A stretch of DNA of 64,000 nt. It comes from a bacterium (lineage in GTDB: Bacteria > Bacteroidota > Bacteroidia > Flavobacteriales_D > Crocinitomicaceae). The position numbers were made by a program, and so were the translations under genes. Positions 16,496 to 25,143 of the stretch are shown here, in pieces (the first letter of the stretch is position 1; every line of letters begins with the position of its first letter). The DNA lies in NCBI GenBank assembly GCA_024742305.1, contig JANSYQ010000008.1, positions 61,254 to 125,253 of the forward strand. Reading direction: 5' to 3'. The notes beneath the pieces were generated by a model, which saw only the letters and a program-made list of their open reading frames with translations, made no database searches and had not been told where the DNA came from.

Positions 16496-18178
16496 CTAAC
16501 TCAATCCGGAAATCTTACCGTCATTATCAATGTGCATTCCCTCGGATGCAGGTACGGCTGGCAAGCCCGGCATACGCATCATGTTCCCCAAAATCGGAAT
16601 AACGAATCCAGCTCCAGCGGCAAATTCAAATTCGCGGATGGTTATACGGAAGTCGTCCGGTCGACCTAATAAGGCGTCGTTATCACTGAACGATTTCTGA
16701 GTTTTCGCCATACATACGGGCAATTCTGAAAGCCCAAGCTGTTCGATTTTCTTCAAGTCGGCAATGGCATTTTTGGAATAATCGACACCATCTGCACCGT
16801 AGATTTCACGAGCAATAGTTTCAATTTTATCCTGAATGGAAATATTCCAGTTGTAGAGCGAACGGAATTCGTTTTTACCGGCTTCAATTTCTTCAACTAC
16901 CGCAGATGCTAAGTCCTTCATGCCTTCACCACCTTCGGCCCATCCACGAGCAACGATAGCTTTTACGCCCATTTTGTCGCATTTGCGCTGGACCAGCTGT
17001 ACTTCTTCGTTGGTGTCCGTTGGGAAAGCATTGATCGCCACCACGGGATTCAAACCAAATTTCTTCACGTTTTCAATGTGCTTCTCCAAATTGGCAAATC
17101 CTGCGGAAACACGCTCTACGGAAGCCGTGTTGTACTCTTCTTTCAATGCTCCACCGTGGTGACGCAAGGCACGAATGGTAGCAACCAAAACAACGGCTTC
17201 TGGCTTCAACCCAGCTGAAACACATTTGATATCAAGAAACTTTTCAGCTCCTAAATCGGCACCAAAACCGGCTTCTGTTACTACGTATTCTGATAGCGAG
17301 AGCCCTGTTTTTGTGGCAATAACGGTATTGGTTCCTTGCGCAATGTTCGCAAACGGACCGCCGTGAATTATCGCTGGGTTTCCTTCCATCGTTTGCACCA
17401 AGTTTGGTTTGATGGCATCTTTCAAGAGAATCGCCATGGCATTCTCCGCTTTTAAATCTTTCGCATACACCGGCTTTTTATCGAAAGTCATACCCACGTA
17501 AATGTTGCCGAGGCGCGTTTTCAAATCCTCGAAATTTTCTGCCATACACAAGATTGCCATCACTTCTGATGCTGGCGTAATGTTGAACCCATCCTGCCGT
17601 GGAATTCCATTCGCCGTTCCTCCCAAACCAATCGTAATGTCTCGTAAAGCACGATCGTTCATGTCCATCACGCGTTTCCATGCAATGGTTCTCGGGTCGA
17701 TACCCAAATTGCGCGTTTTGCTCTGAATATTGTTATCGATCAACGCAGAAAGCAAATTGTTCGCTTTTTCTACAGCGGAAAAATCTCCGGTAAAATGTAG
17801 GTTGATATCTTCCATTGGTACCACTTGCGAGTAACCGCCTCCAGCAGCTCCACCTTTGATTCCAAAAACAGGACCGAGGGATGGTTCACGCAGTACAACC
17901 GTGGTTTGTTTACCAATTTTGTTCATTCCCTCTGTGAGTCCGATGGATGTGGTTGTTTTTCCTTCACCCGCGGGCGTTGGCGTCATCGCAGTCACTAAAA
18001 TCAAGTGATTCTTGGCAATTTTATCTTCATCAATCAGTTGCAACGGAAGTTTGGCTTTGTATTTTCCGTAGAGCTCCAAATGATCGCTTTCCAAGTTCAA
18101 CTTGTCTGCAATCGTTTCGATGTGACGCATTTCGCAATTCTGTGCGATTTCAATATCAGAGGGTACTTTTTTGTTCAT
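16496..18178 (-). CDS. fhs: Formate-tetrahydrofolate ligase
   Basis: 560 residues, the normal length. It catalyses ATP-dependent formylation of tetrahydrofolate to 10-formyl-THF, feeding purine and Met-tRNA formylation. Motifs: the ATP loop TPTPAGEGKTTT at 66-77; EPSLGPVFGIKGGAAGGGYSQ-type sequence near 98-118; HFTGDFSAVEKANNLLSA; GADLGAEKFLDIKC; and the C-terminal PGLPAVPASEGMHIDNDG. The start MNKKVPSDIEIAQ matches the family. It is a single cytoplasmic gene, convergent with the TauE gene, and separated by 127 bp from the minus-strand pair upstream (5-alpha-reductase homologue and SDR). I see nothing unusual in it. Confidence 0.97.
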   Translation of the reverse strand: MNKKVPSDIEIAQNCEMRHIETIADKLNLESDHLELYGKYKAKLPLQLIDEDKIAKNHLILVTAMTPTPAGEGKTTTSIGLTEGMNKIGKQTTVVLREPSLGPVFGIKGGAAGGGYSQVVPMEDINLHFTGDFSAVEKANNLLSALIDNNIQSKTRNLGIDPRTIAWKRVMDMNDRALRDITIGLGGTANGIPRQDGFNITPASEVMAILCMAENFEDLKTRLGNIYVGMTFDKKPVYAKDLKAENAMAILLKDAIKPNLVQTMEGNPAIIHGGPFANIAQGTNTVIATKTGLSLSEYVVTEAGFGADLGAEKFLDIKCVSAGLKPEAVVLVATIRALRHHGGALKEEYNTASVERVSAGFANLEKHIENVKKFGLNPVVAINAFPTDTNEEVQLVQRKCDKMGVKAIVARGWAEGGEGMKDLASAVVEEIEAGKNEFRSLYNWNISIQDKIETIAREIYGADGVDYSKNAIADLKKIEQLGLSELPVCMAKTQKSFSDNDALLGRPDDFRITIREFEFAAGAGFVIPILGNMMRMPGLPAVPASEGMHIDNDGKISGLS

Positions 18179-18305
18179 GGCAGTTTCGTTATTGCTGTTA
18201 AATATAGGGGCATTCTGTCAATTAATGGGGTAAGTATGTGAAGATTATGCTATTTCTGATGGGATTTCATCAGGCACTTGTGTAAGGGGTTCATTTGCAA
18301 ACGGT

Positions 18306-19058
18306 TCACCAAATCTTCGGTATAAATGCCTTTCGTTCTTTTGGATAATCGGAAAATTGCTCTCTGTACCATTCGTGATGATTCAATGCCCTTGGTGCTA
18401 GGTTGCAGAAGGTCCAAATGGCAAAGGTCGCTGCCGGAATGCTCCATGCAGCAATGGCAAATCCGGTCCATTCTATGATTTCCCCAAAATGATTCGGACA
18501 GGAAATATAACGGAACAGCCATCCGCGAGGAATTTGATATCCGCTTTGTTGTTTTCTCAGCGCGATTAAACGGTTGTCGGTACCCATATTGATGTACATC
18601 CCAATAAAAAATAGGACGGCCCCTCCAATTACCAACATGGAAATGGGACCATCTTTTGGAGCTAAGAACCCCAACCAGTATCCATTCAAAAAACCATTGA
18701 CGCTATTGAAAAACAAGGCGCTAAAAACGATGGTTAAAGGCATTTTTTTACCACGTGTTCGTAATCGGAACGGGAAAATGACGGTTCGATTGAAATAATG
18801 CAGACTCCACATTCCAACGAGTATCCAAGTCAACAGATCTTTGTCTCTTGGACCGAAAATGGTCAGTAGCGGGAAGAGTAGCAACGCCGGGAGTTCCATC
18901 CAAAACCAACCCCAATGATTGGCAATCATCTTTCCCCACTTTTCGTTTGCATGTCTGCCGTAGGGTGCTCGAATTTTGAAAATGATTAATGCAAGGAAGG
19001 TGATGACTGCAACGCCGATCCAAATGAAATTGAGTTCTATGAAGTACCTATCAATCAT
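18306..19058 (-). CDS. Steroid 5-alpha-reductase (SRD5A1/2-like) membrane reductase
   Basis: 250 residues with about six to seven membrane helices, close to the 254-259 residues of human SRD5A1/2. From memory of the human enzymes it aligns nearly end to end: APYGRH; WFWMELPALLLFP with E55 (equivalent of catalytic Glu57 in SRD5A2); SLHYFNRT with Y88 (equivalent of Tyr91); the NADPH-binding NMGTD-LIALRK; and the C-terminal GYQIPRGWLFRYISCPNHFGE, EWTGFA, HHEWY and DYPKERKAFIPKIW. It should reduce a C=C bond conjugated to a carbonyl using NADPH; the bacterial substrate is unknown. The start overlaps the 3' end of the upstream SDR gene by 8 bp, implying translational coupling. Confidence 0.9.
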   Translation of the reverse strand: MIDRYFIELNFIWIGVAVITFLALIIFKIRAPYGRHANEKWGKMIANHWGWFWMELPALLLFPLLTIFGPRDKDLLTWILVGMWSLHYFNRTVIFPFRLRTRGKKMPLTIVFSALFFNSVNGFLNGYWLGFLAPKDGPISMLVIGGAVLFFIGMYINMGTDNRLIALRKQQSGYQIPRGWLFRYISCPNHFGEIIEWTGFAIAAWSIPAATFAIWTFCNLAPRALNHHEWYREQFSDYPKERKAFIPKIW

Positions 19059-20088
19059 TTTTTATCTCACCAAAGTAGTAATCAATTTCTTCTTTATTGC
19101 CGTTTTTGTACGCTTTGAGAGGATCCGAAAGTCGGGTCAAATACCATTTAAGGACTCCAGCGAACGGACGTGTGATCCATCTTTGAAGAGTAGGAACGGC
19201 AGCTCGAAATCGTTCGAAATAGGAATCTATGGTATCGGAGCGAAAATGCAGCATGTCTTCCAAAATGTCGCCATCCATATAGTAACCGCAATGAAAATTT
19301 TGTTTGGCAAAGGCGTACTCGGGAAAATCTACCTTTCCAAGTCCGAATGCTTCAAAAGCGCGGGTCATAAATTCTTTGTAGGTAATTCTGCATGCTTCGC
19401 CACCGCCCAAATTAAAGATTTGATGATTGACTTTTTCCGTGTGATCAATCGTGTTCACCAAGGCTCTTGCCGTGTCTCGAACCGTGGTGATTTCCATGGG
19501 TGTTTCCAGTGGAACGTAGAACATGATTCCCGACATTTTATGATTTCCCACGCCCATAATGGCCGACATGCGGTAAATACTCCAATTTATCCGACTGTTT
19601 TGAATTATTTTCTCCGCAGCGACTTTCGTTCGTGAGTACAAATCGTAATCGGCACCCAAGAGCGGATCGCCAATTTTGATGTTAGGATTTTTTATTCGAT
19701 CGCCATAAATCGCAACAGACGAACTGAACAACAGCATGGACTCGGGTGCATGTGCTTCCATTGCTTCTACAAGGTTTTTCGTTCCCTCGACGTTAACGCG
19801 CATCAACAAGTCTTCATTCTTTGATTCGACGGTTGGGATTATCGCTGCGAGATGAATCACCAAAGAGGTTCCTTTTACGGCTTCGTTCAACACAGCATTG
19901 TCGTGAAGGTCTCCATGATACACTTTACGCAGCCCGAAGAATTTCCGTAGTTTTTTCTTGTTTCTTTTCGATTGCCTAACCAAAACTGCCACTTCACCCA
20001 GGCGATTCGCCTCCTTCATTTGCTTCAAGAACTCAGTTCCGATAGCTCCGGTGGCGCCGGTGAGGAGTATTTTGGGAGGAAGGCTCAT
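19051..20088 (-). CDS. NAD(P)-dependent extended short-chain dehydrogenase/epimerase
   Basis: 345 residues. Rossmann NAD(P)-binding motif TGATGAIG at 10-17, GDLHD at 59-63, HLAAIIP, FSSSVAIYGD (catalytic Ser region, 121-130) and the catalytic pair Y151-xxx-K155. This is the extended SDR layout of sugar-nucleotide epimerases and 3-beta-hydroxysteroid dehydrogenases. The C-terminal 100 residues include an amphipathic stretch (RPFAGVLKWYLTRLSDPLKAY) that could touch the membrane. It overlaps the following 5-alpha-reductase homologue by 8 bp on the minus strand, so the two probably act on one substrate as an oxidation/reduction pair. The start is the ATG at 20088; the substrate is not identifiable. 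Confidence 0.85.
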   Translation of the reverse strand: MSLPPKILLTGATGAIGTEFLKQMKEANRLGEVAVLVRQSKRNKKKLRKFFGLRKVYHGDLHDNAVLNEAVKGTSLVIHLAAIIPTVESKNEDLLMRVNVEGTKNLVEAMEAHAPESMLLFSSSVAIYGDRIKNPNIKIGDPLLGADYDLYSRTKVAAEKIIQNSRINWSIYRMSAIMGVGNHKMSGIMFYVPLETPMEITTVRDTARALVNTIDHTEKVNHQIFNLGGGEACRITYKEFMTRAFEAFGLGKVDFPEYAFAKQNFHCGYYMDGDILEDMLHFRSDTIDSYFERFRAAVPTLQRWITRPFAGVLKWYLTRLSDPLKAYKNGNKEEIDYYFGEIKND

Positions 20089-20139
20089 TGATAATTAAGG
20101 TTGACGGTTGAAGGTTTAAGGTAGAGGGGGCAGGGTGTT

Positions 20140-20487
20140 TCATAGTTTGGATCGGTATTTACCGGTTAATTTAGTAATAGAAATTAGTTTTTTGCTCAAT
20201 CGTGAATAATCCTCTTTGGAGAGGTAGTTTATTTCCATTGCAATTTCAAGCTGTGTTTCCAATTCATGTGCAGATCCGATAGCTATGTCGAGAAAGCGTG
20301 AAAAATCCTTATCTGATTTTCGAGATGTTCCTTCAGCAATATTGGAAGGGATTGAAACGGCTGAGCGGCGCATTTGACTTGTTAATCCGAACTGTTCAGA
20401 TGCGGGAAATGTCTTTGTTACATAGTAAACATCAATAGCTAGTTCTTTACTCAAGACCCAAAAGGAGAGCGATCTAAAATTTTTCAT
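20140..20487 (-). CDS. Four-helix-bundle protein (S23/bAvd-like)
   Basis: 115 residues, all helical. Family motifs: FRSLSFWVLSKELAIDVY, FPASEQFGLTSQMRRSAVSI, SNIAEG, RFLDIAIGSAHELETQLEIA and LSKEDYSRL. The family was first found in intervening sequences of 23S rRNA genes and also occurs with diversity-generating retroelements as bAvd. Here neither rRNA nor a reverse transcriptase is nearby, so it is one of the many stand-alone copies in Bacteroidota. Basic residues (RR at the QMRR motif) fit nucleic-acid binding. It lies between the SDR gene and the S9 peptidase with 51- and 85-bp gaps. Confidence 0.85.
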   Translation of the reverse strand: MKNFRSLSFWVLSKELAIDVYYVTKTFPASEQFGLTSQMRRSAVSIPSNIAEGTSRKSDKDFSRFLDIAIGSAHELETQLEIAMEINYLSKEDYSRLSKKLISITKLTGKYRSKL

Positions 20488-20572
20488 GTGGTCAGGTTTT
20501 CTTAATTAAGTTAGAAATAATTATCTAACCAAACCTTCTGCCTTCTCCTTTCAACCATCTAGAAAGTCAATT

Positions 20573-22477
20573 TTAGAGCGTCTCACCTAACCACTTGTAA
20601 AATTCCGTATGCCAAATCAAGCTATTTTGATAGTCAAGAACCCAGTGATTTTCCTCAGGGAAGAAGAGGAGTCTGCTTTTAATTCCTTGTAGCTGTGCCG
20701 CTTGAAATGCCTCTAGGCCTTGTCCAATAGGAACCCGGTAATCAATCCCACCTTGGATGATCATAATGGGTGTATCCCAATCTTCCACTCGCTCAGATGG
20801 GTTGAAAAGGTTGTGACTTACGTAAGCATCTTTGTTGTTTTTGTCCCAGTACGGTCCGCCCAGATCCCAGTTAACGAAGAATAGTTCCTCTGTGGTTCCG
20901 TACATGCTTTTCAAATTGAAGAGACCGTCGTGCGCGATAAAACTTTTAAATCGACCTTGGTGAATCGCTGCGAGATAGAAAGCGGAATATCCGCCGTAAC
21001 TTGCTCCAACACATCCCAATCGCTCCTTGTCTACATAAGGTTCCGTTGCAAGATCGTCAATCGCCGCCAAGTAATCTTCCATGTTTTGCCCGCCATAATC
21101 TTTACTGATTTGTTCGTTCCATTCCACTCCATAACCTGGCATTCCACGTCTGTTTGGCGCGATAATGATGTACCCATGGGCGGCCATCAACTGGAAGTTC
21201 CAACGGTAAGAATAAAACTGACTCAATGCGCCTTGCGGCCCTCCTTGACAATACAAAAGAGTTGGATATTTTTTCTTAGGATCGAAATCTGGTGGGTAGA
21301 TGACCCATGAATGTAAATCGGCTCCGTCAGTTGCTCTGGTGATTCGCTTTTCAATTTTTCCGAGCTTCACACTCGCATACAATTCATCGTTGGCGTGGGT
21401 CAGCTGTTTCATCTCACCCGACTTCAAATCAACACTGTAAATTTCCGTGGCTTGATTCATATCTCCACGTGCCACAATCATGGTTCCTTTCACGTGTCCA
21501 ACGATTCCACGGATATCGAATTGGCCTTTTGTAATTTGTTTTGGCGGCATGGGTAGCGCTTTTCCTTTGGGAACCTCAAGCTCGAAGAGGTGCACCGTGC
21601 CTTCCACAGCAGCCGTGAAATAGATTTTCGATCCATCGTTGCTCCATTTAAATTCACGAACAGTGTTGTCCCACTTTGATGTAAGATTTACAGGGTTACC
21701 CTCACGCATGATGATGATATCGTTCTTGTCCGACTCATACCCGTCACGTTTCATTTGCAACCAAGCCAAAGTTCCGTTGGATGAAAATGCCGGATTTGTA
21801 TCGTAGCCTTCGTTATCGTCGGTAAGATTAGTCGTTTGCGCGGAAGCAATGTCAAAGCGATAAATGTCCGTATTGGTGCTTACTGCATATTCAGTACCGA
21901 AAAGCTTTTTGGTGACGTACAAAACGGATTTGCCATCGGGCGACCAAATAAAATCCTCTTCGCCACCGAATGGTTTCTGCGGACAATCGAATGGTTCTGT
22001 TGCCATGATATCCATTTTATTCGATCCGTCGATATTGGAAATCATAATATGGCTGTACTTTCCGTCTTCCCATTCGTCCCAATGGCGATAGTTTAACGAG
22101 TTGTAAATCATCATGTTTGACTGCGTCATCTCGGGGTAAAGATCGGTTCCAAACACATCACGAAGCTTCACTTCCTCTGCCGAAACTTTTCGTTTTCCAT
22201 CCGGAGAGATGTTTTTATCCTCTAGATAGTTGTTCACGTTCGTAATCGACTTCGCATCGGAACCATCGAGATTCATCACGAAATAGTTCGTGGTTTTCTT
22301 GTTCGACTGAACATCCACCTTCGAAACGGCATAAACTACCTTGGTTTCATCCTTGCTGATTCCCAAAGGAGAGACACGGTTGAGTTCGATGAGCTTCTCT
22401 GGCGTCATGTAATCTTGTGACCAAGAGAACGATGCAACGAGGGAAATGATTAAAATGGAAAGAAATCGTTTTTTCAT
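20573..22477 (-). CDS. Exported S9 family (prolyl oligopeptidase-type) peptidase
   Basis: 634 residues. Signal peptide (SLVASFSWS-Q), a beta-propeller of PD40-like repeats (about 40-370: FIWSPDGKSVLYVT, FSSNGTLAWLQ, WSNDGSKIYFT), then an alpha/beta-hydrolase domain. The catalytic triad is visible: Ser493 in GASYGG, Asp579 in GGIDYRVP and His611 in EENHWV. It belongs to the acylaminoacyl/dipeptidyl peptidase branch and likely removes short peptides in the periplasm. The ATG at 22477 fits the signal peptide. The 180-bp space to the divergent TonB-receptor gene carries both promoters. No oddities. Confidence 0.92.
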   Translation of the reverse strand: MKKRFLSILIISLVASFSWSQDYMTPEKLIELNRVSPLGISKDETKVVYAVSKVDVQSNKKTTNYFVMNLDGSDAKSITNVNNYLEDKNISPDGKRKVSAEEVKLRDVFGTDLYPEMTQSNMMIYNSLNYRHWDEWEDGKYSHIMISNIDGSNKMDIMATEPFDCPQKPFGGEEDFIWSPDGKSVLYVTKKLFGTEYAVSTNTDIYRFDIASAQTTNLTDDNEGYDTNPAFSSNGTLAWLQMKRDGYESDKNDIIIMREGNPVNLTSKWDNTVREFKWSNDGSKIYFTAAVEGTVHLFELEVPKGKALPMPPKQITKGQFDIRGIVGHVKGTMIVARGDMNQATEIYSVDLKSGEMKQLTHANDELYASVKLGKIEKRITRATDGADLHSWVIYPPDFDPKKKYPTLLYCQGGPQGALSQFYSYRWNFQLMAAHGYIIIAPNRRGMPGYGVEWNEQISKDYGGQNMEDYLAAIDDLATEPYVDKERLGCVGASYGGYSAFYLAAIHQGRFKSFIAHDGLFNLKSMYGTTEELFFVNWDLGGPYWDKNNKDAYVSHNLFNPSERVEDWDTPIMIIQGGIDYRVPIGQGLEAFQAAQLQGIKSRLLFFPEENHWVLDYQNSLIWHTEFYKWLGETL

Positions 22478-22657
22478 GGGTGCTGAGTCTTTCGATTAAC
22501 AGAATTTTACATTGATTTACAACGGTGCCTAATATACTGATTTCAATGATTCTAAGATGTAAATCCTGTTGCAACGGGCATTGGCAACAAGTCGATTAAC
22601 ACTTTTTGGTTGTGACGAACAGGAGAATTGCGTTATACTCGTACTCAAATTTTTCGA

Positions 22658-25033
22658 ATGAAACTCCTTTCGCTACTTGCAGCTTTGCTACTTATTTCTG
22701 TTACCGGTTTCTCACAGTCCTTGGTGGTAGAAGTCCCGGTTCAAGCCGTTGACTTGCCCGATGGTATTGGTCGAGGAATGGTCTACAATAGTTCCGATTC
22801 GAGTTTAGTAAAGGGTAATTTCATTGATAGCAATCTCTTCATAGTACAATTTGAAGCGATTGAAGATGCCCAATATTACATCAAACTTACGGCACCTGGC
22901 TTTGTAGATACGATTATTCCGTTTGTAGCAAAGCCGCCTGTTATGCGTTTTGATCCGGTGATTCTGAGCTCAGATGTCCTTTTAGATGAAATCAATGTCG
23001 TATACGAAAAGCCCGTTTTTGAGCGCACTATGAACGGATTGTCGGTAAACGTGAAAGGAACCACTTTGGAGCAACTAAATACGCTTTTTGATATTCTGAA
23101 AGCCTCACCACGACTTTCCTCTCCCGATGATGAAACCATTGAAATCATTGGACGCGGTACACCGTTGATCCTCATTGATAGACAGCCGATTATTTCCAAC
23201 GATGAATTGCGCGCTATTCCTGCGAGTGAGGTGGATAAAATTGAAATAATCACGAATCCATCGGCGAAATACCGCGCGCAAGGAAGTGGTAATGGAGTAA
23301 TAGAAGTGTACACCAATAATTTTAGCTTGCAGGGGTATAGAGCGCATATTCGCGCTGATGCAGGAATGAACACACAGAAGAAGTTTCGCTCTGGCACGAA
23401 CATCGGACTTAATCTCAAAAAAGGAAAATTCTCACTGAATGGCAACGTGGGACTGCATTACCGTGAGTTTTACAACTTTGGAAGTTCCAATTATGCCACG
23501 TTGGATTCTTCTTTGTATTCCAACACGGGATTTGAGCTTGATGGAAACAGTTTATGGCGTCACTATATGTTGAAGGCAGGATATGAAATCAATGAAGATC
23601 AGCGCATTTCTTTCGGAACAGGAGGGCATGGAAGTTCAGGACAAAATATCTCTGATAACGCTCAAGACTTTTACAGTCAAGGCGTACTTTCTACACAGCG
23701 ATTAGCACATTCGGAGAACAACAACAAATGGTTGACCAACAGAGCATTTTTAAACTACACTTGGGATACAGATACCATCGGAAGCGCCCTTGAGGTGAAT
23801 TTGAATTATACACGACGCATTTCCGATGGCGAGAATCAATTCAGCACTGATTTTAGAGATTATCAATCGCAACAAGAACAAGTGTATAATGCGCTAGCTG
23901 TGCGACAGGACCGACCTAACATTGGTGAAGTTCGCCTGAATTATGAGCATTATGTGGATTCCAATTTCTTCTTTGAATTCGGTGCGGATGTTAGTGCCCT
24001 GTTTAACGACAAACGCTTTAATCGGTATATCATAGAAAACGGTCAATGGGTGGAAGATCCGGCGTATACGAATTCGTATAATTACCAAGAGCAAATTGCT
24101 GGTGCGTATGCACAAGTTTCAAAGAAATGGGGGAAATTCGGTGCGCAACTCGGAATAAGAGGAGAGTACACGCGATTGAATGGTTATAGTCAGTCGCTCA
24201 GTCAGCAATTTATGGATTCTTCCTATTTATTACCTTTTCCGGATGCAGGGGTTTTGTACGAACCGAATGAGAAATTGGCGATAACGGCTTATTATTCCTC
24301 AGGAATTGATCGTCCATCTTTCCAGAATTTCGATCCGTTCGTGCGAGTGCTTGATAGCTTAAATGTGCAGTTCGGGAATCCGTATTTGCGACCTTCGTAT
24401 GAGCATAATTTTGGCTTGGAAATCGACATTTTATATTCATATAACTTGTCTTTGAGCTACTCGCGTTATGAAGATTTTGCTGGAACCTTGACGTTTGTTG
24501 ATCCAACAACTTTTGTCACGAGTAGTACACCGTGGAATGCCAAATTGAACGAAACATACTCTTTAAGCCTCAGTATTCCTATTAATTTGGATTGGTTAGA
24601 CGGTTGGAACTCGATTTGGTTGGATTACAACATATTCGAATTCACCGAAATCTTTCAGCGAGCACCTTACGAAAACATTACGTTCGGTTTCAGTTCCTAC
24701 CTCATATTCAAATTGCCGCACAACTTTACGATCATGAATCGCCTTTGGATGAACCGATGGGGGAATGATACCTCCACAGATAATATTATGACGCATTGGG
24801 GCGTTCGATTGACCAAAGAGTTCGACAATCCTGATATCAATATTTTCGCGGAGGTGAATCAGTTGATGCCACAGCAAAATCGAACTGAAACAGTCAATGG
24901 AAACTACCTAGCATACAGCCAAAATCAATATCAATTCACTGGTTTTGAAATTGGTGTCTTCTTCAAATTCGGTCGATTGACGGCAAATACTAGCATCAAG
25001 GAATCGGAGTCGGGTCAGTCGGGGAGATTGTAG
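22658..25033 (+). CDS. TonB-dependent outer-membrane receptor (OMP beta-barrel type)
   Basis: 791 residues from the ATG at 22658; a TTG 10 codons earlier lacks signal-peptide logic. Signal peptide (LLISVTGFS-Q), a short N-terminal beta domain, a plug (about 110-220: LDEINVVYE, IIGRGTPLILIDRQPI, IPASEVDKIEIITNPSAKY, GSGNGVIEVYT) and a large barrel with alternating aromatic strands. This is the arrangement of the Bacteroidota outer-membrane beta-barrel family with a degenerate plug. The closing strands (FTGFEIGVFFKFGRL) are followed by an unusual Ser/Gly tail (TANTSIKESESGQSGRL) instead of a terminal aromatic. The ligand is unknown. It converges with another receptor gene. Confidence 0.85.
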   Translation: MKLLSLLAALLLISVTGFSQSLVVEVPVQAVDLPDGIGRGMVYNSSDSSLVKGNFIDSNLFIVQFEAIEDAQYYIKLTAPGFVDTIIPFVAKPPVMRFDPVILSSDVLLDEINVVYEKPVFERTMNGLSVNVKGTTLEQLNTLFDILKASPRLSSPDDETIEIIGRGTPLILIDRQPIISNDELRAIPASEVDKIEIITNPSAKYRAQGSGNGVIEVYTNNFSLQGYRAHIRADAGMNTQKKFRSGTNIGLNLKKGKFSLNGNVGLHYREFYNFGSSNYATLDSSLYSNTGFELDGNSLWRHYMLKAGYEINEDQRISFGTGGHGSSGQNISDNAQDFYSQGVLSTQRLAHSENNNKWLTNRAFLNYTWDTDTIGSALEVNLNYTRRISDGENQFSTDFRDYQSQQEQVYNALAVRQDRPNIGEVRLNYEHYVDSNFFFEFGADVSALFNDKRFNRYIIENGQWVEDPAYTNSYNYQEQIAGAYAQVSKKWGKFGAQLGIRGEYTRLNGYSQSLSQQFMDSSYLLPFPDAGVLYEPNEKLAITAYYSSGIDRPSFQNFDPFVRVLDSLNVQFGNPYLRPSYEHNFGLEIDILYSYNLSLSYSRYEDFAGTLTFVDPTTFVTSSTPWNAKLNETYSLSLSIPINLDWLDGWNSIWLDYNIFEFTEIFQRAPYENITFGFSSYLIFKLPHNFTIMNRLWMNRWGNDTSTDNIMTHWGVRLTKEFDNPDINIFAEVNQLMPQQNRTETVNGNYLAYSQNQYQFTGFEIGVFFKFGRLTANTSIKESESGQSGRL

Positions 25034-25036
25034 GTT

Positions 25037-25099
25037 GGAATAAGGAATAAGGAATAAGGAATAAGGAATAAGGAATAAGGGATAAGGGATAAGGAATAG
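25037..25099. repeat. 7-bp tandem repeat (GGAATAA), nine units
   Basis: Six perfect GGAATAA units (25037-25078) are followed by two GGGATAA units and one GGAATAG. They lie 3 bp after the stop of one TonB receptor gene and 45 bp before the stop of the convergent one. A short GAATAAGGAATAATGAAT relative sits at 42517-42540. The block cannot alter either coding sequence unless a stop is lost. Confidence 0.9.
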
Positions 25100-25143
25100 C
25101 CAAAAGGTCATCTCGGCTCCGCTCGATGTCCTTTTGGTGTACT

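Noticed and set aside
20140..20487. Four-helix-bundle protein as part of a 23S rRNA intervening sequence or a diversity-generating retroelement
   Set aside because: No rRNA, reverse transcriptase or template repeat is present nearby; it is a stand-alone copy.
24908..25111. Minus-strand frame with FLIPYSLFLIPYS repeats
   Set aside because: It is only the reverse translation of the GGAATAA tandem repeat and overlaps the end of a receptor gene.
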